Positions 8,715-17,286 of a stretch of 64,000 nt of DNA are shown here, in pieces; position 1 is the stretch's first letter; every line of letters starts with the position of its first letter. A program made the translations under genes and the position numbers. This stretch comes from Hyphomicrobiaceae bacterium (GTDB lineage Bacteria > Pseudomonadota > Alphaproteobacteria > Rhizobiales > Hyphomicrobiaceae): the NCBI GenBank assembly GCA_041397645.1, contig JAWKWE010000004.1, forward strand, positions 806,001-870,000. Direction: 5' to 3'. The notes under the pieces are model-generated. The model was not told where the DNA came from and did not search any database. It saw nothing but the letters and a program-made list of their open reading frames with translations.

Positions 8715-9466
8715 TAGATCACCCCCGCATCGGTCTTGAGTTTCTCGACAAGCTCGGCCGGGCTGCCGACCTTGATGCCAGCTTTGCGCGCGGCGGGCTC
8801 AGCGGTTTTGAGGACCTTGAGACGAGGGGCAATATCAACGCCGAAATCTTCCGGCTTCTTGGTGTCGAGCGGCTTCTTTTTCGACTTCATGATGTTGGGA
8901 AGCGTGGGATAGCGCGGCTCATTCAGGCGCAGGTCCGTTGTGACGACTGCGGGAAGCTTCAGCTTCACCGTCTCCAAGCCCCCGTCGATTTCGCGGGTCA
9001 CCGAAACAGAGCCATCCGCAAGTGCCACCTTGGAAGCAAACGTGCCTTGGGCCCAGCCAAGAAGAGCGGCCAGCATCTGACCCGTTTGGTTGCAATCGTC
9101 GTCGATGGCCTGCTTGCCGAGAATGACGAGATCGGGCTTTTCAGCCTCGACGACCGCCTTGAGCAACTTGGCCACTGCGAGAGGCTCGACGTTGGCGCCC
9201 TCCGCCGTCTCAATCAGGATGCCGCGATCGGCGCCGATGGCGAGCGCGGTGCGGATCGTCTCTTGTGCCTTTACCGGTCCGATCGACACGATAACGATCT
9301 CTGCGGACCCTTTTTCCTTAATGCGGACGGCCTCTTCGACTGCAATTTCGTCGAAGGGGTTCATGGACATTTTGACATTGGCGAGGTCGATGCCCGAGCC
9401 ATCAGGTTTGACGCGAATCTTGACGTTGTAATCAACGACCCGCTTAACGGGCACTACGATCTTCAT
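8714..9466 (-). CDS. etfB: Electron transfer flavoprotein beta subunit
   Basis: Small ETF subunit, 250 aa from ATG 9466 (MKIVVPVKRVVDYN), the standard family N-terminus; the frame extends 33 bases upstream but without family similarity. The AMP-binding and partner-docking blocks are visible: VKMSMNPFDEIAVEEAVRIK near residue 40, LVILGKQAIDDDCNQTGQM near 125, and LPAVVTTDLRLNEPRYPTL with the leucine recognition loop near 185-205. It is the first gene of the etfB-etfA-hbd operon. The 244-bp gap back to the rhomboid gene probably carries the operon promoter, although I cannot mark it with certainty. Confidence 0.97.
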   Translation of the reverse strand: MKIVVPVKRVVDYNVKIRVKPDGSGIDLANVKMSMNPFDEIAVEEAVRIKEKGSAEIVIVSIGPVKAQETIRTALAIGADRGILIETAEGANVEPLAVAKLLKAVVEAEKPDLVILGKQAIDDDCNQTGQMLAALLGWAQGTFASKVALADGSVSVTREIDGGLETVKLKLPAVVTTDLRLNEPRYPTLPNIMKSKKKPLDTKKPEDFGVDIAPRLKVLKTAEPAARKAGIKVGSPAELVEKLKTDAGVI

Positions 9467-9710
9467 GCCTCTGGCGCTCCCGGTTTTTTGTTTTTTCAAA
9501 GCCTTCGGTTCACACGGGCGAGCCCCGCGTCTTTTCGCAATGCGATTGCCGGTGTTCGTCTACGAAAGTTTGGAGTTTCGGGCGAATTAGCTTTCCTGCT
9601 CTCGCAATTGCGAAATCGAAGCTAAGTGGCCAACTTCGCGAAGTCAATTGGGGGCCGCGTCGCGGTTATGGAAGGCGGACAAAGCCGCTATCGTTAACTT
9701 GGTCAAGGTG

Positions 9711-10403
9711 TTAGCGGCCAAACAGCGGAACCTTGGGGCTTTTCATCAACGGCAACAGCAGCGCTCCGGCAGCAAGTCCCCCGATGTGGGCCCACCACGC
9801 CGTCGGTCCAACCTGCGGAATGAGCACCATGGCGAGCTGAAAAAGGATCCACAAACCCAACGCCCAGGCGGCAGTGATGTTGAGTGGAATGAACTTGAAC
9901 GCCAGCACCCATACCCGGACGTGCGGATGCAGCATGAGATAGGCCGCGATCACGCCCGAGACCGCTCCGCTGGCGCCGATCAGCGCATCCGAGCTCTCTG
10001 GCATCATCAGGGCATGTGTCAGCCCCGCGAGCACGCCGCACACCAAATAGAAAATGAGGAACCGCACATGTCCCATGGCATCCTCGACGTTGTCCCCGAA
10101 CACCCACAAAAACAGCATGTTGCCCAACAGGTGGATCGGATCGGCATGGAGAAACATGTAGGTCAATAGCGTCGCGCGCTCAGGGATCGCAAAAGCGTTC
10201 GATGAATCGGGCGCAGCGCCACCCACCCCGATGACCTGAAAGAACTCGCTCGGCACCACGGCAAAACTGGCAATCGCCGCGTCCTGAACACCACCCGCGG
10301 CTTCGAGCAGATAGGCGAGAACGTTCACCACGATCAACGACACGGTGACGTACTGGAAGCGAATGCGCTTGATAGGGTTTTGATCACCGAGCGGAACGAA
10401 CAC
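9711..10403 (-). CDS. Rhomboid-family intramembrane serine protease
   Basis: An inner-membrane protease that cleaves transmembrane substrates within the bilayer. The 230-aa protein has six predicted membrane helices. Catalytic Ser145 is in GASGAVSG, catalytic His206 in AWWAHIGGL, and the oxyanion Asn95 in HLLGNML, using GTG 10403 as residue 1. I prefer GTG 10403 because GAAGAGGG lies at good spacing; an ATG at 10493 would give 260 aa but sits inside the adenosyltransferase gene and lacks a ribosome site. The upstream adenosyltransferase ends 40 bp earlier on the same strand. The 3' end overlaps one arm of an inverted repeat (GCCGCTA...TAGCGGC, about 9686-9717) that may help end transcription. 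Substrate unknown. Confidence 0.88.
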   Translation of the reverse strand: MFVPLGDQNPIKRIRFQYVTVSLIVVNVLAYLLEAAGGVQDAAIASFAVVPSEFFQVIGVGGAAPDSSNAFAIPERATLLTYMFLHADPIHLLGNMLFLWVFGDNVEDAMGHVRFLIFYLVCGVLAGLTHALMMPESSDALIGASGAVSGVIAAYLMLHPHVRVWVLAFKFIPLNITAAWALGLWILFQLAMVLIPQVGPTAWWAHIGGLAAGALLLPLMKSPKVPLFGR

Positions 10404-10443
10404 ACTAGCCCTCTTCAGAATGTCGAATCCAGCCCGCCCATCA

Positions 10444-11025
10444 TCAGCGGTTTTGCCCTGGCACCCAGAGGACATCGGCCTGTCCGCGATCATTCACGTA
10501 GCGCGCGGCCACGAACAGGAAGTCCGACAGGCGATTGATATATTTTAGTCCGGCGGCACTAACAGGCTCATTGGGATCCGCAGCCAATTCCACCATCAGC
10601 CGCTCGGCACGGCGCGAGACGGTGCGGGAGACGTGCAGCGCAGCCGCCGCTGGCTTGCCGCCCGGCAAGATGAAGGAGCGCAAGGGCTGCAATTCCGCGT
10701 TCATGGCGTCGATTTCGCTTTCGAGGCGGCTGACCTGAGCATCGGAGATGCGCAAAGGTTCATAAGGCAGCTTCTGGCCACGGTCAGGCACGCATAAATC
10801 GGCGCCGAGATCGAACAGGTCGTTCTGGACGCGCACCAGCATGGCATCGACGTTGGCGTCTGCCCCGGCCAGATGCACGCGCGCCATGCCAATTGTGGAA
10901 TTGGTCTCATCCACCGTTCCATAAGCGGCAATCCGCAACGAGGTCTTTGGTACGCGCTCGCCCGTGCCGAGTGCCGTCGTGCCGGCATCTCCGGTTTTTG
11001 TGTATATACGATTCAGGACAACCAT
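10444..11025 (-). CDS. Cob(I)alamin adenosyltransferase, PduO type
   Basis: Transfers the adenosyl group of ATP to cob(I)alamin, making the coenzyme form of B12 needed by mutases such as methylmalonyl-CoA mutase. At 193 aa from ATG 11025 it has the family length. The N-terminal ATP-binding signature YTKTGDAGTTALGTG is followed by the helical bundle with GTVDETNSTIGMAR, LFDLGADLC, LPGGKPAAAALHVSRTVSRRAER and YINRLSDFLFVAARY. The start is the first Met before the ATP motif; the open frame continues upstream but looks non-coding. It lies between a small membrane protein and the rhomboid gene, all minus strand, a grouping with etfBA that is common in Rhizobiales as I recall. Confidence 0.95.
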   Translation of the reverse strand: MVVLNRIYTKTGDAGTTALGTGERVPKTSLRIAAYGTVDETNSTIGMARVHLAGADANVDAMLVRVQNDLFDLGADLCVPDRGQKLPYEPLRISDAQVSRLESEIDAMNAELQPLRSFILPGGKPAAAALHVSRTVSRRAERLMVELAADPNEPVSAAGLKYINRLSDFLFVAARYVNDRGQADVLWVPGQNR

Positions 11026-11096
11026 CGATGTCGAGCACCTTTGAAGGGAAATGACTTGCGCCGCGGGTCTTACGCAGCTTGCGAATGCGCTAGGCC

Positions 11097-11285
11097 TCAG
11101 TGTGCGACCAAGGCATAGGCCACGATGATCAGGATTGCGCAGAATTGAAGTCCGACGCGCCAACGCATGAGCTTTTGGCTCAAATTGGGGCTTTTGCCCC
11201 TGGTCATGTTCCACAAGCCAGCTATCAAGACCGCTAGCACTGCCAGCGTCGCGACGGTCGTAGCGTGGTACAATACGGTTTGCAT
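11097..11285 (-). CDS. Small twin-transmembrane protein (HIG1-like)
   Basis: A 62-aa protein from ATG 11285 (MQTVLYHATTV), with GAGG upstream. It has two hydrophobic helices, VATLAVLAVLIAGLWNM and VGLQFCAILIIVAYALV, joined by a short basic loop (RGKSPNLSQKLMRWRVG). This is the pattern of the alphaproteobacterial twin-transmembrane/HIG1 group, related to hypoxia-induced respiratory-complex factors. It precedes the cobalamin adenosyltransferase by 71 bp on the same strand. A role in respiratory complex stability is possible by family analogy, but nothing in the sequence proves it. Confidence 0.75.
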   Translation of the reverse strand: MQTVLYHATTVATLAVLAVLIAGLWNMTRGKSPNLSQKLMRWRVGLQFCAILIIVAYALVAH

Positions 11286-11518
11286 CTGAAAAACCTCACG
11301 AATAGATACTAGGGTGTAGGCCGTCCGGGGCATTGCCGCAATGGCCCAGAAAGTGGCGCTTTCGCCGCGGAAGCATCACCTGCCCGCAAACCGGCGCGCA
11401 TTACTGAAATGAAATTTGCGTAGCGCACCAAAAGGGCCGTAATTCTAAAGCGTTGAATCAGGCACAGCCGCCACGTTGGCGGTGCCAGCCACGGGGTTGG
11501 CAGAGCCTAGAGGCGCAT

Positions 11519-13069
11519 GTGGCAAAGTACATAACGAATGCAACCAGCCGGCAGTTCGCCCGCGCAGCCCTTAGGGGTTCCGCGGCCGCGCTTTTGTGTT
11601 CTGCTGGCCCCATGGTGCTGCCCCTCGCCGCCCAGGACGCTACCCCGGCCAGCAAGCAGGAGGCTGAGCGCAGCCTCGAGCTGAAGCGCCAGGAACTCGA
11701 CGCCGCTGAGAGCAAAGAAAAGGCCCTCCAGGACGACGTTGCCGGTCTTGATGCAGAACGCGAACGCATCAACGCCCAGCTGCTGGAAACGGCTGCTCTC
11801 ATTCAGCGAAGCGAGGGCCAGCTCACGTCTATCGAGGGCCGCCTTTCAGAGCTAGAGGCGCAAGAGCGGATCGTGCGCGGCTCGCTTCAGCAGCGCCACG
11901 GGCAGATTGCCAAATTGCTGGCTGCCCTGCAGCGCATGGGGCGCAATCCTCCGCCGGTACTCATCACGCGACGCGAAGACGCCCTTAAGATGGTGCGCAG
12001 CGCAATGTTGATCGCGTCTTCGTTCCCGGAATTGAAAGAGCAAGCTCTGACGCTATCCGCGCGCCTGGACGATCTGGTCCGCGTGATGACCGAGATCCGC
12101 CAGGAAGGCGATAGATTGAGATCGGAAACGACTCGCCTCAACGAAGCGCGCACCCGGCTTTCCGGCCTCATGGAAGTGAAAAAACTGACGCTCGCGGACC
12201 GGCGCTCGGAACTGGCTTCCGTGCGCTCCGCGACTGCGGAAATTTCCCGAAACGTCGGAGACCTCGCCGAGCTGATTGGCAAGCTGGATAAGACCGTGTC
12301 GGAGACGACCGGGCTTGGAAGCTACAACGAAGAACTGCGCAAGAGCGCACCGATCCGGGTGGAGCCTCCGCCGGCGCAGCCTGCGGCCTCCGCCCCGATG
12401 CTAACAGCGGACATAACGCCAGCAACGACCGCGCCAGCTCCGGTCGCCAGCGCACCGGCAGCAGCCGCAACGGTGGTCGCAGATGCCCCACCGGAGCCTG
12501 GCGCTGATCCGTCCAAGGAAACGCAGGTCGCGGCGTTGACGCCGCCGCCCCGCCTCAAGCCCCAGATCATTGAGCTTGCGCCTTCGAACGCTGCACTTTC
12601 AGGCGCCAGCCCCGGACGCATCAAACCCGCTATTCCATTTGCCACGGCTCAGGCTAAATTGCCCTTACCGGCGCAGGGCCGCCGTGTTTTGGCGTTTGGC
12701 GAAAAGACCCAATACGGTGCCCACTCCAAAGGTATTGTGATTGAAACTCGCCCAGGCGCCCAAATTACTTCGCCGTGCGACGGGTGGGTTGTTTACGCAG
12801 GTGAATTTCGTAGTTACGGGCAGCTCTTGATAATCAACGGCGGCGATGGATATCATGTCCTGCTAGCAGGTATGTCTCAGATCGACGCTACGCCGGGCCA
12901 GTTCGTTCTGGCGGCCGAGCCTGTCGGCACCATGGCCGGAGCGGGAAGAACTAAACAGGGAGCCGCGCCACCAGGCTCTTCTGTTCTTTACGTGGAATTT
13001 CGCAAGGACGGTCGGCCCATCGACCCCGACCCCTGGTGGGTTGCTGGTCAGCAAAAGGTACAAGGATGA
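11519..13069 (+). CDS. EnvC-like murein hydrolase activator (degenerate LytM/M23 domain)
   Basis: A 516-aa exported coiled-coil protein with a C-terminal LytM domain. I choose GTG 11519 (VAKYITNATSR) with AGAGG upstream; it gives a signal peptide ending PLAAQDA. A TTG at 11453 would also be in frame. Residues about 40-265 are long Glu/Arg/Leu-rich heptads, 290-400 a Pro/Ala-rich linker, and 420-510 the LytM fold (VLAFGEKTQYGAHSKG, SPCDGWVVYAGEF). The zinc-site residues of active M23 peptidases are not kept: the HxxxD pattern reads H-S-K-G-I-V and the HxH reads YHVLLAGM. As in EnvC, it should activate an amidase rather than cut peptidoglycan. The stop overlaps the ctpA start. Confidence 0.85.
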   Translation: MAKYITNATSRQFARAALRGSAAALLCSAGPMVLPLAAQDATPASKQEAERSLELKRQELDAAESKEKALQDDVAGLDAERERINAQLLETAALIQRSEGQLTSIEGRLSELEAQERIVRGSLQQRHGQIAKLLAALQRMGRNPPPVLITRREDALKMVRSAMLIASSFPELKEQALTLSARLDDLVRVMTEIRQEGDRLRSETTRLNEARTRLSGLMEVKKLTLADRRSELASVRSATAEISRNVGDLAELIGKLDKTVSETTGLGSYNEELRKSAPIRVEPPPAQPAASAPMLTADITPATTAPAPVASAPAAAATVVADAPPEPGADPSKETQVAALTPPPRLKPQIIELAPSNAALSGASPGRIKPAIPFATAQAKLPLPAQGRRVLAFGEKTQYGAHSKGIVIETRPGAQITSPCDGWVVYAGEFRSYGQLLIINGGDGYHVLLAGMSQIDATPGQFVLAAEPVGTMAGAGRTKQGAAPPGSSVLYVEFRKDGRPIDPDPWWVAGQQKVQG

Positions 13070-14484
13070 TGCGCAAGACAGACTATGCCTTCTGGACATT
13101 CCTCACGCTCGCCGGGCTCGCAGGAGCCACGACTGTGTTGAATGTCACGCAGACTTTCTCCGCGACGCCGTCGCAGAATTCTGAGCTTTACCGTCAGCTC
13201 GATCTGTTCGGCGACGTGCTGGAGCGTGTGCGTTCGGACTACGTGGAGAAACCCGACGATACGCAGCTCATCGAAAGCGCGATCAACGGTATGCTCTCCT
13301 CGCTCGATCCGCATTCTTCCTACATGAGCCCAAAGAGCTTCCGCGATATGCAGGTGCAAACGCGCGGTGAGTTTGGTGGCCTGGGCATCGAAGTCACGAT
13401 GGAGAACGGCGTGATCAAGGTGGTCTCGCCCATCGACGATACCCCTGCCGCAAAAGCTGGCCTGCTTGCGAACGACCTTATCACGCATCTCGACAACGAG
13501 CAGATCTCCGGCCTCACGCTGGAGCAGGCGGTCGAGAAAATGCGCGGCCCGGTCAATACGCCGATCACACTGACAATCGTGCGCAAGGGCAAGGACGAAC
13601 CGTTTGACGTAAAGGTCGTTCGCGACGTCATTCGCATCAACGCCGTCAAGTCGCACGCCGAGGGTGACGACGTCGCCTACATCAAGGTCACGACCTTCAA
13701 TGAGCAGACGCATGCCAACATGATCAAGGCCCTCGAGACCCTGAACAAGCAGCTCGGACCGAAGATCAAAGGTTACGTCATCGACCTGCGCAACAATCCA
13801 GGTGGCCTACTCGATCAGGCCATTGCGGTCTCCGACGACTTCCTGGAGCGTGGCGCGATCGTGCTGACGAAGGGTCGCAACAACGAAGAGACGCAGCGCG
13901 CGAATGCTCGTCCCGGCGATGTTGCGGAAGGTAAGAAGATCGCCGTTCTCATCAACGGTGGTTCAGCTTCGGCCTCTGAGATCGTGGCTGGCGCCCTTCA
14001 GGACCATAAGCGGGCAACCATCATCGGCACGCGCTCGTTTGGTAAGGGCTCTGTGCAGACGATCATTCCGCTCGGGGCAAACGGCGCGATCCGTCTGACG
14101 ACGGCTCGCTACTACACGCCGTCGAACCGCTCGATCCAGGCCAAGGGCATCGAACCCGATATCGTGGTTGAGGAAGAGCTTCCCGACGATCTGAAGGACA
14201 AGCTGGCCAACGAGAAGCCTCGCGGCGAAGCGAGCCTGCGCGGCCACCTCAAGAACCCGGACGGTTCGGACAAGAAGGAAGAGTTCTCCGGTTCGTCCTC
14301 GTACGTGCCCAAGGAGGCCGACAAGGACACCCAGCTGCAGTATGCGCTGTCCTTCCTGCGCGGTACCGCCAAGGAGCCGCCGTCTGCAAGCACGACGACC
14401 CAACCGTCCACGACGCCGACGCCCGCACCGGAGGCGAAGCCGGACGAAGCCAAGCCTGAGGACACGAAGCCCGAAGCAAACTAA
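13066..14484 (+). CDS. ctpA: C-terminal processing peptidase, S41 family
   Basis: A periplasmic Ser/Lys protease of 472 aa. ATG 13066 overlaps the upstream stop, with ACAAGG just before it, so it is coupled to the EnvC-like gene. An uncleaved or cleaved signal anchor occupies residues 6-30 (FWTFLTLAGLAGATTVL). The PDZ domain lies at about 95-170 (GGLGIEVTMENG, IDDTPAAKAGLLAND). The catalytic core shows Ser302 in GGSASASEI and Lys327 in RSFGKGSVQT, with the 25-residue spacing known in the family. The C-terminal 60 residues are Pro/Thr/Lys/Glu-rich and presumably disordered. Pairing with an EnvC-like factor fits control of murein hydrolases during division. A strong terminator follows. Confidence 0.95.
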   Translation: MMRKTDYAFWTFLTLAGLAGATTVLNVTQTFSATPSQNSELYRQLDLFGDVLERVRSDYVEKPDDTQLIESAINGMLSSLDPHSSYMSPKSFRDMQVQTRGEFGGLGIEVTMENGVIKVVSPIDDTPAAKAGLLANDLITHLDNEQISGLTLEQAVEKMRGPVNTPITLTIVRKGKDEPFDVKVVRDVIRINAVKSHAEGDDVAYIKVTTFNEQTHANMIKALETLNKQLGPKIKGYVIDLRNNPGGLLDQAIAVSDDFLERGAIVLTKGRNNEETQRANARPGDVAEGKKIAVLINGGSASASEIVAGALQDHKRATIIGTRSFGKGSVQTIIPLGANGAIRLTTARYYTPSNRSIQAKGIEPDIVVEEELPDDLKDKLANEKPRGEASLRGHLKNPDGSDKKEEFSGSSSYVPKEADKDTQLQYALSFLRGTAKEPPSASTTTQPSTTPTPAPEAKPDEAKPEDTKPEAN

Positions 14485-14518
14485 CTGCTTCGGCCTATCC
14501 AGGCCTACAAACAAAATG

Positions 14519-14553
14519 CGGGCGCTGCAGATCGACTGCGGCGCCCGTTTTTG
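14519..14553 (+). terminator. Rho-independent terminator after ctpA
   Basis: A 12-bp stem, CGGGCGCTGCAG (14519-14530) pairing with CTGCGGCGCCCG (14536-14547) with one G-U pair, a 5-base loop, and TTTTTGTTTT directly after. It ends the EnvC-ctpA transcript before rppH. Confidence 0.9.
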
Positions 14554-14635
14554 TTTTCCCACCCAGCGCTGATATGCCAAAGAGGCAATTCAGCAAGGCG
14601 CAGGCGCGCGTCGCCAGAGCGGGGGCAACGATCCA

Positions 14636-15172
14636 ATGAAGAAATCCCATGCACCAAAACGGCCAATTGATCCCTCCAAGCTCGGCTACCGTCCCTGCGT
14701 CGGCATAATGGTAATCAATCGGGAAGGCCTAGTATGGATCGGCTGCCGGGCGGATGCGCAAAACGATGCCGAAGGTCGCGGTGCCTGGTGGCAGATGCCC
14801 CAAGGTGGAATCGACGAACAAGAAGACCCGAAGGCGGCAGCACTGCGAGAGCTATACGAAGAAACCGGCATCCGCTCTGTAAGCCTGATCGCCGAGCGCG
14901 ATAGCTGGATTAACTATGACCTCCCGCCGGACCTGTTGGGCAAAGCCTGGGGTGGACGCTACCGCGGACAGAAACAAAAGTGGTTCGCGTTCCGGTTCAC
15001 CGGCCACGATAGCGAGATCAACATCGTTCCACCCGATCCAGATAGTATCGAGTTCATTGCCTGGAAGTGGGCACCTGTGGCCGAAGTCCATGCGTTGATC
15101 GTACCGTTCAAGCGCTCCGTTTACGACGCGGTCCTCGCCGATTTCGAATCCTTGGCCAAGCCAATGGACTAG
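14636..15172 (+). CDS. rppH: RNA pyrophosphohydrolase (Nudix), copy 1
   Basis: Removes pyrophosphate from the 5' end of transcripts, opening them to RNase E decay; also called dinucleoside polyphosphate hydrolase. The 178-aa protein has the RppH N-terminus YRPCVGIMVINREG, WQMPQGGID, and a full Nudix box from GGIDEQ through REL-YEE-TGI. Downstream blocks YRGQKQKWFAFRFTG and FIAWKWAPVAEV are RppH-specific. ATG 14636 is preceded by GGGGGCAACGAT. A second, clearly related gene starts 121 bp later in the same direction, so this is a tandem paralogous pair. In many Rhizobiales a divergent polysaccharide deacetylase gene stands between ctpA and rppH; none is present here. Confidence 0.94.
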   Translation: MKKSHAPKRPIDPSKLGYRPCVGIMVINREGLVWIGCRADAQNDAEGRGAWWQMPQGGIDEQEDPKAAALRELYEETGIRSVSLIAERDSWINYDLPPDLLGKAWGGRYRGQKQKWFAFRFTGHDSEINIVPPDPDSIEFIAWKWAPVAEVHALIVPFKRSVYDAVLADFESLAKPMD

Positions 15173-15293
15173 CGCTGCAAGTCTGCCTCATAGCTCTGGA
15201 AAAGTCGCAGCAACGTCATAAAATAATTGTATTTTTCTTTACTCTTCGTGATTCGCGCGTTCTATTTTTCCAAGGGCTTTTCTCGGACTTTAC

Positions 15294-15842
15294 ATGCGCC
15301 ACGTACCCTACCTCGCTGACGCATCAAACGACGTGCTGCCGCTTCGACTGTGCGTTGGCGTCATGCTGTTCAATCGCGAGGGCAAAGTTTGGGTCGGTAA
15401 GCGCAAACCAAAATGGGCGCGGCACGACAGTCCTATCTGGCAGATGCCTCAGGGCGGCATCGAACGTTACGAGCCTCCCCGCATGGCGGCATTGCGCGAG
15501 CTTCGGGAGGAAACCGGCATCACCAGCGTCGAGGTGCTGGCGGAGCATCCCGAGTGGCTGACATATGAGCTACCCAGCGAGCTTCTGGGTGTAGCGCTGA
15601 AGGGCCGTTATCGCGGCCAAAGACAACGCTGGTTTGCAATGCGATTTTTGGGCAACGACAGCGAGATCGATATTGCCCCGAAGTACGGCTTGAAGGCGGA
15701 GTTCGACAATTGGCGTTGGGTACCGATCGATGCGGTGCCCAAACTCATCGTTCCCTACAAGCGTGAACTTTACGAATGCGTGACTGGTGCCTTCGCACAT
15801 CATGCGAACTGCTGCGCGGTTTCGCTTTCCGAAACGGACTGA
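15294..15842 (+). CDS. RNA pyrophosphohydrolase (Nudix), copy 2
   Basis: A 182-aa paralogue of the preceding gene. It keeps LRLCVGVMLFNREG, WQMPQGGIE, a complete Nudix box (GGIERYE...RELREETGI), YRGQRQRWFAMRFLG and NWRWVPIDAVP. The differences are spread evenly, which points to an old duplication or separate acquisition rather than a recent copy. Its C-terminus is longer and includes HHANCCAV. The ATG at 15294 has no strong ribosome site, and 121 bp separate it from copy 1. Either copy, or both, may be the housekeeping RppH; the other may prefer a nucleoside polyphosphate. Confidence 0.9.
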   Translation: MRHVPYLADASNDVLPLRLCVGVMLFNREGKVWVGKRKPKWARHDSPIWQMPQGGIERYEPPRMAALRELREETGITSVEVLAEHPEWLTYELPSELLGVALKGRYRGQRQRWFAMRFLGNDSEIDIAPKYGLKAEFDNWRWVPIDAVPKLIVPYKRELYECVTGAFAHHANCCAVSLSETD

Positions 15843-16188
15843 GCACTTCGTAGGCGCTGCGCATCTGCGCAACGCTGCGAACTACGTCTCTCCAACAAGC
15901 CGATCCGTCGCAGTGCTCCTCAAGGCGTGAACACCGGCGCGATACCGAGATTTAAGGCGTTAGAATGTCATAAAACTTTCAGCGGCGATTGGTCGCCCGA
16001 TCAGGGCGCAAACACGCGAACATTACAGTTGAATGTTGTGCCTTGTCGGTAACGTGCTCAAACCAGTTGACGCAGAATAACACTCTGGTCTTAGGTTCAT
16101 TGCGCTGTGCACCACTGCAGGACCTTCCTGCTCCAAAACTGAGATGCCGTCGATCAAGATCCGGTACGTTGCTGAGAGAAGACCTGGA
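15843..16188. other. Intergenic region without a recognised gene
   Basis: About 346 bp between the second Nudix gene and the outer-membrane protein gene. It begins with a small GC-rich inverted motif (GCGCTGCGCATCTGCGC, about 15853-15869) that lacks a T run. The open frame of the downstream gene extends to an ATG at 16144 but without a ribosome site. No RNA gene or convincing promoter was recognised. Confidence 0.5.
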
Positions 16189-17262
16189 ATGACGATTTCG
16201 ATCACGGCAGACAACAGACAGCTTCACGTCACACCGCAGTCGCTTCTCGCTTCACTGGAAAAAGTGTCTGCCATCGCTGCGATCGTATTGCTCGCAGCGA
16301 TCATGCTCGCCTCCGGTGCCGACGACGCCGATCGCACTCAGGATTCTGCAGGAAACAACGCTAAACGATCGAGCGGCACCGAGTGGCAGAACGCGAGCGA
16401 GACCGTCGCGAGCGGCTACGTTGGTGCCCCTTACTACTATCGGAGCGATTTCAAACTTAAGCGCCCGAATGGCACCGATATGACGCTGAAGCGGATGGGC
16501 TGGGATGGAGATGCCTTCTATTTCCCTATCGATGGCGGCGCCCGTGTAATCCACTGGACCGGTTCGGTCGGGTATATGATCGACTTCATGCACAACAAGG
16601 CCATTGCCAGACTGGGCAAGGGTGCGCACGGCCGCAAAATCAAAGACGGCGTGGTCGAGGACGTCGAAACGACCGGCACACTTAACGGAAAGCCCGCGCC
16701 ATCCCCGCTGCATCTCACCGATCTTTTCGATCGGATGGAATTCACACATGGTCATAATGTGCTGCTGCTTTCCGGACTTGTGCGCTTTGCGCCCATCACG
16801 GCGAAGATCCGGCCATACCTTGGCATCGGCTTTGGCGCTTCGGTGCCCCACGTAGAAGCCTGGTTCACCGGCGAAGCTTTGGACCGGCGCACCAACGAAT
16901 ATCAATATGCCGGCCCCGCCTTCCAGATCCTTGCAGGATTGGAATTGCGCAACGGACGGGGGTCTTTCTATCTGGAATACAAATACATCTGGTCATCGAT
17001 CGAAGCTGCGCTCACGGGCGGCAAATCGTGGTCTTTGAAGGATTTGAAATCTGACTGGTTGCCGCGTTGGTTCATCGAGCCATTCTCAGGACTGACAGAA
17101 ATGCCGGGCGATCTGTGGAGACAATTCACGCGATGGCGCACAGGCGAGGCGCCACCTGAAGGCAACTTCGCTACCACGCTGTCATCGCATCAGATCGTAA
17201 TTGGTGGTGGCTACGTCTGGCCCGGCCGCGCCACGGCAGGAGCAGGCACCGTTCAGCCTTGA
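16189..17262 (+). CDS. Outer-membrane beta-barrel protein, lipid A oxidase (LpxQ)-like
   Basis: A 357-aa protein from ATG 16189 (MTISITADN); GAGAGAAG lies upstream, and an ATG at 16144 is a weaker choice. Residues about 37-57 are hydrophobic (AIAAIVLLAAIMLASG) and form a signal sequence after a long N-region. The remainder has alternating aromatic/aliphatic strands typical of a small barrel: SGYVGAPYYYRSDFKL, TDMTLKRMGWDG, VGYMIDFMHNKAIA, IRPYLGIGFGASVPHVEAWF, FYLEYKYIW and the terminal IVIGGGYVWPG. The pattern matches the LpxQ-like outer-membrane family of Rhizobiales, in which LpxQ oxidises the proximal glucosamine of lipid A. I assign this by motif resemblance only; an immunogenic porin-like barrel is the alternative. 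Confidence 0.5.
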   Translation: MTISITADNRQLHVTPQSLLASLEKVSAIAAIVLLAAIMLASGADDADRTQDSAGNNAKRSSGTEWQNASETVASGYVGAPYYYRSDFKLKRPNGTDMTLKRMGWDGDAFYFPIDGGARVIHWTGSVGYMIDFMHNKAIARLGKGAHGRKIKDGVVEDVETTGTLNGKPAPSPLHLTDLFDRMEFTHGHNVLLLSGLVRFAPITAKIRPYLGIGFGASVPHVEAWFTGEALDRRTNEYQYAGPAFQILAGLELRNGRGSFYLEYKYIWSSIEAALTGGKSWSLKDLKSDWLPRWFIEPFSGLTEMPGDLWRQFTRWRTGEAPPEGNFATTLSSHQIVIGGGYVWPGRATAGAGTVQP

Positions 17263-17286
17263 TCCGTCATCTAGAAGGCATCAGCT

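Noticed and set aside
10404..11096. Possible cobalamin riboswitch near the adenosyltransferase
   Set aside because: The upstream region is short and shows no GCCACTG box or other conserved B12-riboswitch elements.
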